From JAXDLH01 sp034666705 (lineage in GTDB: Bacteria > Chloroflexota > UBA6077 > SHYK01), in NCBI GenBank assembly GCA_034666705.1, contig JAXDLH010000072.1:1-5120 (forward strand): a stretch of 5,120 nucleotides of DNA, written 5' to 3'. The notes below the pieces were generated by a model. That model was not told the origin of the DNA and did no database searches. It saw only the letters and a list, made by a program, of their open reading frames with translations. The position numbers and the translations under genes are program-made. Each line of letters begins with the position of its first letter. Position 1 is the stretch's first letter. Of the stretch, positions 1 through 5,120 are shown in pieces.

Positions 1-1
1 C

Positions 2-733
2 GAAGATCGGGTCGGTCCGGAGCCGGTAGCCCGGTACATACTCCTGGATCGACTCCACGGTGTCCTGAATCGAGCGGGTGACCTGCTCGGGGTCGGCGCC
101 CGGTGCCATGGCATACACCGTGTCGCGCATCATGATCGGTGGGTCGGCGGGATTGAGGATGATGATCGCCTTCGCCCGCTTGGCGCCGCCCGCCTCCTCG
201 AGGCCGCGCGCGGTTTCCCGGGTGAACTCGTCGATGTTCTGGCGGGTCCCGGGACCGGCGCTCAAGCTGGCGATCGTGGCGATGATCTCCGCGTACTCCA
301 CCGGCGCGACCTTGTTGATTGCCGAAACGATGGGGATGGTCGCCTGGCCGCCACACGAGACGAGATTGACGTTCGGCTCGTCCAGCAGGTCGACGACGTT
401 TACCCCAGGGACGATGAAAGGTCCGATCGCTGCCGGTGTGAGATCGATGGCGATGCGGCCGGCCTCCTTGAGCCGTGGTGCGTGGATGCGATGCGCCCAG
501 GCGGAGGTGGCATCGAACACGATGCGCCCAGAATCAGGATCGGCGAGGAGCCCATCGATGCTGTCGGTCGTGGTTTTCAGCCCGCGCTCGCGAGCCATGC
601 GCAGCCCCTCGGATTGCGGGTCGACGCCGGCCACCATTTTGAGATCGATAACCTTACTGCGCAGCAGCTTGATCATGAGGTCGGTGCCAATGTTGCCCGA
701 TCCCAGAATTGCCGCGGTGACGCGCTCAGCCAT
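2..733 (-). CDS. mhpF: Acetaldehyde dehydrogenase (acylating), C-terminus cut by window edge
   Basis: This cytoplasmic enzyme oxidises acetaldehyde with NAD+ and coenzyme A to acetyl-CoA, the last step of the lower meta-cleavage pathway. I translated it by hand: 244 residues are present of the roughly 300-315 usual for the DmpF/MhpF/BphJ/HsaG family, so about 60 C-terminal residues lie beyond the left edge. The Rossmann motif GSGNIG is at residues 11-16. The catalytic cysteine is C127 in LVSCGGQATIP, and two family blocks follow, SAGPGTRQNIDEF (158-170) and NPADPPIMMRDTVY (194-207). The ATG at 733 is supported by a GGAGG ribosome-binding site (741-745) seven bases upstream and by the family-typical start a few residues before the Rossmann strand. 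The family normally works in a complex with 4-hydroxy-2-oxovalerate aldolase (DmpG/MhpE), which passes the aldehyde through a channel. That gene is not in view and is probably the next one. The identification is secure; the exact pathway (phenol, biphenyl, phenylpropionate or steroid) is not shown. Confidence 0.95.
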   Translation of the reverse strand, partial: MAERVTAAILGSGNIGTDLMIKLLRSKVIDLKMVAGVDPQSEGLRMARERGLKTTTDSIDGLLADPDSGRIVFDATSAWAHRIHAPRLKEAGRIAIDLTPAAIGPFIVPGVNVVDLLDEPNVNLVSCGGQATIPIVSAINKVAPVEYAEIIATIASLSAGPGTRQNIDEFTRETARGLEEAGGAKRAKAIIILNPADPPIMMRDTVYAMAPGADPEQVTRSIQDTVESIQEYVPGYRLRTDPIF

Positions 734-788
734 GGGCGAACCTCCAGTCCCGGTCAGCGCGAGGGGAGAGGACCCGGGTGCAGGATCA

Positions 789-794
789 AGTATA
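789..794 (-). promoter_or_regulatory. Candidate -10 box for the acetaldehyde dehydrogenase gene
   Basis: On the minus strand this reads TATACT, five of six matches to TATAAT, inside the 141-bp gap between the polymerase stop and the dehydrogenase start. It lies about 55 bases upstream of the ATG, which would give a leader of roughly 50 bases containing the GGAGG site. No good -35 box is seen: the hexamers 16-18 bases upstream are poor, and the nearest weak candidate, CTGCAA, is at a 19-base spacing. It would let the dehydrogenase be transcribed apart from the polymerase gene. Confidence 0.35.
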
Positions 795-874
795 AGCCCC
801 CTCCCGGTGCGTATTGCAGCGGCCCAGGTCGACCGACTCTGCACACGCGCGGTTACGGGTGTTGGCCATGCGCC

Positions 875-1801
875 CTATGCTGCGTCGCTGACCGCGGAGG
901 GTGAGGCGAGCGACTGCTTGAGCGTGAGCAGCGGTGCATAGAGGTCGCCCTGCCGATCCAGCCGCTCGAATAGCTGCGGCGCCTCGACGAGGAGCCCGCG
1001 GCCGTCGCGAGTCTGCCAGGCGTGCTCGATCTCGTCCCACGTGATCGGGGCGGAGACGGTCGGTCGGGCGCGCCCCCGTAGCGAGTAGACGCAGACCGTG
1101 GTCTTGAAGTTGTCGTTCTGGCTCCAGTCTACGAGTACCCGCCCTTCACGTTGCGCGCGACGCATGTTCGAGACGACGAGGTCGGGATGAGCCTCCGCGA
1201 GTTGGTCGGCCAAAGTATGGGCGAACGTCTTCGTGGCGTCGAAGGTCGCCGGGGTATTGAGCGGGATGTGAAGGTGGATGCCCTTGGATCCAGAGGACTT
1301 CGGGAAGCATTGCAACGCTAGCGCGGCGCACCGCTCGCGCAGCCAGAGCGCGACCTGGGCACACTCCACGATGCTGGCAGGTGCGCCGGGATCGAGATCG
1401 AGGACCACGCTGGTCGGCGTTTCTGGTTGATCGGCATGGGCGAGCGAGACGTGCATCTCGATCGTCGCGAGGTTGGCGATCCAGAGGAGACTCGGCAGGT
1501 CGTCGATCATGCAATAGCGCTGGAAGCGCTGGTGCGTCACGCTCCAGACCTGCGCCGTGTGCAGCCATTGCGGACGACCGACGGGGCAATTCTTCTGGAA
1601 GAAGACTTCGCCTTCGACGCCATTCGGGTAACGCTTCAGCGTGACCGCGCGTCCGATCAGGTACGGGAGCATCGTCGGCCCCACGCGGGCGTAATAGTCG
1701 AGCAGGTCGCCCTTGGTGAACCCGGTCTCCGGATACAGCACCCGGTCTGGATTACTGATCTTCACGCGATGCCCGTCGACCGTGCGAGTCGTCTCCGCCA
1801 T
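875..1801 (-). CDS. ligD: Stand-alone LigD-type NHEJ DNA polymerase/primase domain
   Basis: This 308-residue archaeo-eukaryotic primase-type polymerase is the PolDom part of LigD, which fills gaps and adds ribonucleotides during Ku-dependent double-strand break repair. The N-terminal block SNPDRVLYPETGFTKGDLLDYY-like region (residues 16-37) holds the conserved lysine K30 of the 5'-phosphate pocket. RYPNGVEGEVFFQKNCP follows at 57-73, and the conserved histidine of the IEMHV motif is H117. The catalytic centre is complete: motif I DLDPG with D135 and D137, motif II SSGSKGIHLH with H176, and motif III VLVDWSQND with D225. There is no ATP-dependent ligase domain and no phosphoesterase domain. 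The length equals that of the isolated Pol domain of Mycobacterium LigD, so this is a separate subunit rather than a truncated gene. Partners Ku and a ligase would be encoded elsewhere. The ATG at 1801 has a GGGAG site (1808-1812) six bases upstream. The gene lies between two catabolic genes, with gaps of 105 and 141 bp. Confidence 0.95.
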   Translation of the reverse strand: MAETTRTVDGHRVKISNPDRVLYPETGFTKGDLLDYYARVGPTMLPYLIGRAVTLKRYPNGVEGEVFFQKNCPVGRPQWLHTAQVWSVTHQRFQRYCMIDDLPSLLWIANLATIEMHVSLAHADQPETPTSVVLDLDPGAPASIVECAQVALWLRERCAALALQCFPKSSGSKGIHLHIPLNTPATFDATKTFAHTLADQLAEAHPDLVVSNMRRAQREGRVLVDWSQNDNFKTTVCVYSLRGRARPTVSAPITWDEIEHAWQTRDGRGLLVEAPQLFERLDRQGDLYAPLLTLKQSLASPSAVSDAA

Positions 1802-1829
1802 TTTCGTCTCCCGCGCACGTTCCCCTCCC

Positions 1830-1865
1830 TCAGCATAGCGCGGTGCAACTGCCGCGCTATGCTGA
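1830..1865. terminator. Perfect 14-bp hairpin between hydratase and polymerase genes
   Basis: The arms at 1830-1843 (TCAGCATAGCGCGG) and 1852-1865 are exact reverse complements, separated by an eight-base loop. The hairpin begins 41 bases after the hydratase stop and ends 28 bases before the polymerase ATG, close to that gene's ribosome-binding site. Neither strand has a U-tract after the stem; on the minus strand it is followed by a G-rich run. It is therefore not a textbook intrinsic terminator. It could be a U-less terminator, an mRNA processing or stabilising stem, or a dyad-symmetric operator. That the structure exists is certain; which of these roles it plays is open. Confidence 0.5.
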
Positions 1866-1906
1866 TTCTCAAATGGGGGAGGCAGAGAGGAGGCTGCGGC
1901 CGCTGA

Positions 1907-2701
1907 TTACGCGAAGCGGACTGATACGGATCCCAGGTGGTCGAACGTGGCGCGAATGGAATCGCCGGCCTGCACGGTCACGGCCGCCGTGAGCGCCCCG
2001 GGAAGGATCACTTCGCCAGCCTTCAGCGTCACGTCGAATTCCGCGAGGGTGTTGGCGAGCCAGGCGACTGCCTGGGCGGGGTTGCCCAACACCGCGGCAC
2101 CGGCGGCGCTGTTGACGATCTCACCGTTCTTCTCGAGGATCATGCCGACCAGGCGTAGGTCAAGTGCGTCGGGCTTGAGGCAGCGACCGCCCACGACCAT
2201 GCGGCAGGACGACGCGTTGTCCGAGATCGTGTCTGCTAGCTTGATCTTCCAGTCCGCGACTCGACTATCCACGATCTCCAGCGAGGGCATGACGTACTCG
2301 GTGGCCGCCAGCACTCGGGCGACGGTCACGCCCGGGCCGCGCAAGTCCTGCTTGAGGAGGAACGTGATCTCGCCCTCGACGCGGGGGTAAATCAGCTCGC
2401 TTCTCGCGACGGCCGAGCCATCCTGCACCATCATCGTGTTCAGGATGTGGCCAAAATCCGGCTGATCGACGCCGAGCAATTGCTGCATCGCCACCGCCGT
2501 CAGCCCGATCTTGTGGCCGACGACCTGTGCGCCCTCGCGCAGCTTGCGGTCGATTAACGCCAACTGAATTCGGTATGCCTCATCGACTGAGAGCCCCTCA
2601 TACGTCTCGGTGAGCGGCGGAATCGGGCGTTGCGTGCGCTCAGCCTCGTACAGGCTATTTGCCGCCTCCTCGATCGTCACCGAACTGAGCGTTGCCTCCA
2701 T
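1907..2701 (-). CDS. mhpD: 2-hydroxypenta-2,4-dienoate (2-oxopent-4-enoate) hydratase
   Basis: This 264-residue cytoplasmic enzyme adds water to 2-hydroxypenta-2,4-dienoate to give 4-hydroxy-2-oxopentanoate. The product is the substrate of the aldolase that supplies acetaldehyde to the dehydrogenase encoded further downstream. It belongs to the fumarylacetoacetate-hydrolase-like MhpD/BphH/DmpE/HsaE group. GHKIGLT is at residues 62-68, followed by the hydratase-type block GVDQPDFGH (77-85). The metal ligands are E109 and E111 (RVEGEI) and E142 (LEIVDSR), with the same 2 and 31 residue spacing as the ligands known for MhpD and HpcG. A DNASS motif is at 161-165. The sibling 4-oxalocrotonate decarboxylase is less likely because the DQPDFG block is hydratase-like. 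The full length is typical (about 260-270). The ATG at 2701 has CGAGGT (2709-2714) seven bases upstream. A 124-bp gap separates it from the cyclase gene, so it may have its own promoter. Confidence 0.92.
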   Translation of the reverse strand: MEATLSSVTIEEAANSLYEAERTQRPIPPLTETYEGLSVDEAYRIQLALIDRKLREGAQVVGHKIGLTAVAMQQLLGVDQPDFGHILNTMMVQDGSAVARSELIYPRVEGEITFLLKQDLRGPGVTVARVLAATEYVMPSLEIVDSRVADWKIKLADTISDNASSCRMVVGGRCLKPDALDLRLVGMILEKNGEIVNSAAGAAVLGNPAQAVAWLANTLAEFDVTLKAGEVILPGALTAAVTVQAGDSIRATFDHLGSVSVRFA

Positions 2702-2784
2702 CTCGGTTACCTCGCCTCACAGTGAGCGCTGCTTGCGGCCTAACGGGTAGTGGCCAACATCGACGCGCCTAGGGTTTGGACCGA

Positions 2785-2790
2785 ATGATA
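2785..2790 (-). promoter_or_regulatory. Weak candidate -10 box for the hydratase gene
   Basis: On the minus strand this reads TATCAT, five of six matches to TATAAT. It lies in the 124-bp gap between the cyclase stop and the hydratase start, about 84 bases before the ATG. The hexamers 16-18 bases upstream do not resemble TTGACA, so this rests on the -10 match and its position alone. Confidence 0.25.
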
Positions 2791-2825
2791 CTATGGGCCA
2801 CCGTTCAGGCACGCCGCGCAGTCCC

Positions 2826-4301
2826 TCAGTGATCGTCAAGCGTGTAGACGCTCAATGGCTCGGCTTTGCCCTGGACGCTCGCGAGGCCGAGGGAGCGCGG
2901 CGCCAGCTTTGCGTCGCGCAGGTACGCCACGCTCTCTGACGAGAGCACGATATCCACGCCGAACTGCTTGCAGACACCCGTCAGACGTGCCGCCGTGTTG
3001 ACGGCATCGCCGATGGCGGTGAAATCAGAGCGCTCCCGCAGCCCCACGGACGCGAGGACGACGTCGCCCGTGTGAATCCCCGCGCCGAAACGGACCGTAG
3101 CCTCTGACCGGCTGGCCCGCCACTCGTTCAGTGCCGCAACCTCGCACCGAATGGCGAGTGCGGCGCGTGCGGCCTTGATCGCGCCGTGAGCTGGGTCACC
3201 GTACTCCACGAAGACCGCCATGAGTCCGTCGCCAAGGAATTTGTCGACAGTGCCACCTTCCGCGATGACGCAGCGGGCAATTGCGCCGAGGTACTGGTTC
3301 AGGATCTCGACCATCTGTTCGGGCGTGATCGTTTCTGCCAGGCTGGTCGAGTCGCGCATATCGGCGAAGAGTAGCGTCGCGATGCGCCGTTCCGGTGCAA
3401 GCGAGGTGAGGCGACCGGCAAGGGCACGGTCGACGACACCCGTCGGTAGGTAGGTGTCGAGCTGCAGGCGCCGCACGATCTCGAGGGCGAGCGCAATCAG
3501 GGCGATCGCCACGCCGGCGAGCATCAGCGCATGGTACTCCCACCAGGCGAGGCTCCAGACTGGAGAGACGCTCATCGAGATCTGTGCCTGGGCGAGAAGC
3601 AATGCGGATACGACGAGAGCACTCAGCGTAGACCGCTGGCTGATTTGATAGAGCTGGCTATGTCGCCAGGCGGTGAACGCAAACAGAGAGACTGTGACGA
3701 AACTCAACACGTCTGAGAACGGAGGCGAGCTGAGCGGGAGCTCGTCGAGCAGGTTCGGCGCAAAGTAGGCGGTCATGCCGTACAGCAGTATCGCGAGCGC
3801 GACGCCGAGGACGAGCCTGCCGCCCAATCGAAACCGTTGCTCCATGCGCTGGGGTATGGTCGTCACGCTCAGGGCGAAAAGGATCGAGGGGACAAAGAGG
3901 CTGAGGTAGGCTGAGAGCCCCATCGCCGAGCCGCCGTAGCCCGCCATATCGGCCATTCCTGGCATCTCTCGGTAAAGGCTGAACGAGAGGATGCCATGGA
4001 TGGCAAAGAATCCTCCCATGCTCATGAAGCCGAGCGCGAGAAATAGCGCGTGATACTGTCCGGCGCGGCGTGCAGCCAGAGCGACTAGTGCCGCGGCCGA
4101 CAACGCGACGATGGAGACAACAGTAACCATCACGAAATGGCCGAGGTACGTGTCGGGAAGGACCGGATCTGGAACATTCAGTCTTGGATGTTGAAGCAGC
4201 CACCACAGTACGACCGACGGCGTGAATGCGAGGACTGTGCTCGCCAGGATCCGGGAGTCCCAGGCGGGTATGGTCTCGCGGGACATCGCCGTCATGGTCA
4301 C
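2826..4301 (-). CDS. Membrane-anchored class III adenylate/guanylate cyclase
   Basis: This 491-residue protein probably makes cAMP from ATP at the inner face of the cell membrane. Residues 1-277 hold eight hydrophobic helices (about 20-37, 53-77, 84-108, 128-148, 163-181, 195-213, 224-243 and 253-276). Arg/Lys-rich loops at 78-81, 151-162 and 213-223 place both ends in the cytoplasm. A short linker (277-305) leads to the catalytic domain (306-487). The metal ligands are D314 (FADMRDST) and D358 (KFLGDG), the substrate-specifying residues are K354 and T428 (SDFTAIGD), and the transition-state residues are N435 and R439 (VNTAARL). All are present, so one chain per half-site of a homodimer should be active. 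The Lys/Thr pair is typical of class IIIb adenylate cyclases. The start is a GTG at 4301 whose GTGA overlaps the lipoprotein stop. There is no strong Shine-Dalgarno site, which suggests translational coupling; an ATG two codons later (4295) is an alternative. I do not recognise the membrane domain as a named sensor. Confidence 0.95.
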   Translation of the reverse strand: MTMTAMSRETIPAWDSRILASTVLAFTPSVVLWWLLQHPRLNVPDPVLPDTYLGHFVMVTVVSIVALSAAALVALAARRAGQYHALFLALGFMSMGGFFAIHGILSFSLYREMPGMADMAGYGGSAMGLSAYLSLFVPSILFALSVTTIPQRMEQRFRLGGRLVLGVALAILLYGMTAYFAPNLLDELPLSSPPFSDVLSFVTVSLFAFTAWRHSQLYQISQRSTLSALVVSALLLAQAQISMSVSPVWSLAWWEYHALMLAGVAIALIALALEIVRRLQLDTYLPTGVVDRALAGRLTSLAPERRIATLLFADMRDSTSLAETITPEQMVEILNQYLGAIARCVIAEGGTVDKFLGDGLMAVFVEYGDPAHGAIKAARAALAIRCEVAALNEWRASRSEATVRFGAGIHTGDVVLASVGLRERSDFTAIGDAVNTAARLTGVCKQFGVDIVLSSESVAYLRDAKLAPRSLGLASVQGKAEPLSVYTLDDH

Positions 4302-4924
4302 CGAGGCACCGTCACAAACCAGCCGATCCGGGCGGTGGAATTTGGGACCTTCAGGCTGGTTCCTGCCAGGTCCACCGCGTCGGTGCTCGCCTGAATACCG
4401 GGGGGATCGTCCGACGTCGTGACCCAGTACCGCGCGCTCGTGCTCAGGCGCTGATCAGTGATCGTTACCTCGACGGGATGATCGAAGCGGCCGATGCGCT
4501 GCTTGTTCACTGGATTTGTGATGCGATACGCATACGGTGCGAGGACGGTGACGTCGCCGCCGACGCATGCTTGCCAGGCCGTCGGGTTCCCCGTGAGGAT
4601 CTCGAAATCCAGGGGATCTGTGTAGAAGTCCGCGGGAATGCGTACCGCGATGTCCCCGACGCCGACACCGGCCGATTCGCCTGGCGTGTAGCGGACGTGG
4701 GCACTCACAGCCGGGAATCCGAGCCGTGTGAAGTCTGGGTTCGGCCCACCAGGATCGTCTGCGGGTGCGGGGTTGACTGCCACACTTGGGCAAACCGACC
4801 CTTTGATCTCTTGCCGTGTGGCAGGTGCGCATCCACTGATCAGCAGAGCGAGCAGCGCGGAGGTCGCCAGTATCGCGACTGATCTCGCGTATGGGTGGCG
4901 GCGGAGTGAGAACCGGGTGCTCAT
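4298..4924 (-). CDS. Putative lipoprotein of unknown function, paired with the cyclase
   Basis: This 208-residue protein has an Arg-rich start (R4, R8, R9, R14), a hydrophobic stretch at 15-31 and a lipobox ISGC with the lipidated cysteine at C32. It is therefore predicted to be exported by Sec, lipidated and held on the outer face of the cell membrane. The mature part (about 177 residues) has no membrane helix. It begins with a Pro/Asp/Gly-rich segment (50-64) and then alternates short polar and beta-prone stretches, ending in RIGWFVTVPR, which suggests an all-beta domain. C45 and C120 are the only other cysteines and could form a disulfide. I do not recognise a family. The ATG at 4924 is preceded by GGAGAGG (4934-4940), nine bases away, and the adjacent AGGAG (4937-4941). 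The gene overlaps the cyclase start by four bases, so the two products are likely made together. A periplasm-side sensor or ligand-binding partner for the cyclase is an inference from this position only. Confidence 0.8.
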   Translation of the reverse strand: MSTRFSLRRHPYARSVAILATSALLALLISGCAPATRQEIKGSVCPSVAVNPAPADDPGGPNPDFTRLGFPAVSAHVRYTPGESAGVGVGDIAVRIPADFYTDPLDFEILTGNPTAWQACVGGDVTVLAPYAYRITNPVNKQRIGRFDHPVEVTITDQRLSTSARYWVTTSDDPPGIQASTDAVDLAGTSLKVPNSTARIGWFVTVPR

Positions 4925-5021
4925 TATCGTCGGCCTCTCCTGAGGTTGTCGTATCCGCCGCGACCGTCGCTACTGTTGAGTGTCGGTCCCCTCCAGCCGG
5001 CTGTTCAGCCCGGTTCTCACT
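4905..5021. repeat. 13-bp inverted repeat enclosing the lipoprotein start and its ribosome-binding site
   Basis: AGTGAGAACCGGG at 4905-4917 is the exact reverse complement of 5009-5021. The first arm covers codons 3-7 of the lipoprotein gene and the second lies in the untranslated region, 85 bases upstream of the ATG. The 91 bases between them include the start codon and the ribosome-binding site. If the transcript begins to the right of 5021, the arms could pair in the mRNA and enclose the translation start. The match is certain; a regulatory role is inferred. Confidence 0.5.
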
Positions 5022-5120
5022 ATTGGGATCACGCCGGCGCCCGGCTCGGTCGCTCAGCCTCGCGCCCATCCTGCTGGGTCGGTTTCCACTCGGAATGAAA
5101 GGCACGCGATAGTGGGGGGG
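4925..5120 (-). other. Gene-free upstream region of the lipoprotein-cyclase unit
   Basis: These 196 bases precede the first gene of the unit and should contain its promoter. I found no convincing -35/-10 pair on the minus strand. They hold an 8-bp palindrome AGCCGGCT (4995-5002), a short GC hairpin (5033-5045) and one arm of the inverted repeat at 5009-5021. A run of seven G is at the right edge (5114-5120). Reading frames across this stretch are Arg-rich and show no family resemblance, so I call no gene here. Confidence 0.4.

Noticed and set aside
78..941. Long plus-strand reading frame of 287 codons
   Set aside because: It lies antisense to the well-identified acetaldehyde dehydrogenase and the end of the polymerase gene, and its translation resembles no family. 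It is a by-product of GC-rich codon use.
1427..1906. Plus-strand reading frame of 159 codons across the hairpin region
   Set aside because: It is antisense to the conserved polymerase gene and has no recognisable protein features.
2716..2726. Small palindrome CTCAC-A-GTGAG upstream of the hydratase
   Set aside because: Five-base arms are expected often by chance, and it sits between the ribosome-binding site and any promoter without other support.
4226..4882. Plus-strand reading frame of 218 codons opposite the lipoprotein
   Set aside because: Its translation is rich in Arg, Cys and Asp with no domain, while the opposite strand gives a clean signal peptide, lipobox and gene overlap.
4923..4928. 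GATAAT on the minus strand, resembling a -10 box
   Set aside because: It overlaps the lipoprotein start codon, so a transcript from it would lack the start that the signal peptide and ribosome-binding site support.
5033..5045. Short GC hairpin with five-base arms
   Set aside because: It is too short to stand out in sequence of this GC content and has no U-tract.
5081..5087. GGAAACC on the minus strand, resembling an ECF sigma factor -35 element
   Set aside because: No matching -10 element (such as CGTT or CGTC) follows at the expected spacing.
4455..5105. Minus-strand reading frame of 216 codons starting upstream of the lipoprotein
   Set aside because: It is out of frame with the lipoprotein, strongly Arg-rich, and has no convincing ribosome-binding site or family resemblance.

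Overview
The window is a GC-rich (roughly 60-65 % by eye) bacterial chromosome segment in which all five recognisable genes lie on the minus strand, so transcription runs from right to left. In transcription order they are: an unrecognised lipoprotein (4924-4298), a membrane-anchored class III nucleotide cyclase (4301-2826), a 2-hydroxypenta-2,4-dienoate hydratase (2701-1907), a stand-alone LigD-type NHEJ polymerase (1801-875), and the first 244 residues of an acylating acetaldehyde dehydrogenase (733-2, cut by the left edge). No RNA genes, insertion sequences, CRISPR arrays or tRNAs were seen. The gene mix and composition would suit a Gram-positive or monoderm-like high-GC lineage such as Chloroflexota or Actinomycetota. 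This is inferred from general resemblance only and is not decisive.

Right part (about 2826-5120): the lipoprotein and the cyclase overlap by four bases (GTGA) and probably form one translationally coupled unit. The cyclase has eight predicted membrane helices and a complete class III catalytic domain, including the Lys/Thr substrate-specifying pair typical of class IIIb adenylate cyclases. The lipoprotein should sit on the outer face of the same membrane, so the pair looks like an extracytoplasmic sensing module that would make cAMP. The 196 bases upstream hold no gene. They contain one arm of a 13-bp inverted repeat whose other arm lies in the first codons of the lipoprotein gene.

Left part (1-2701): the hydratase and acetaldehyde dehydrogenase are two steps of the lower meta-cleavage pathway of aromatic or steroid ring catabolism. 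That pathway converts 2-hydroxypentadienoate to 4-hydroxy-2-oxopentanoate, then to pyruvate plus acetaldehyde, then to acetyl-CoA. The aldolase between these steps is not in the window and would be expected beyond the left edge. A DNA-repair gene, the LigD polymerase domain, sits between the two catabolic genes. The gaps around it are 105 and 141 bp, unlike a tightly packed operon. The first gap carries a perfect 14-bp hairpin, and the second a good -10-like hexamer ahead of the dehydrogenase.

The most interesting items are the lipoprotein-cyclase pair, the cluster of four histidines predicted at the outer face of the cyclase membrane domain, the inverted repeat enclosing the lipoprotein start, and the strong hairpin between the hydratase and the polymerase gene.
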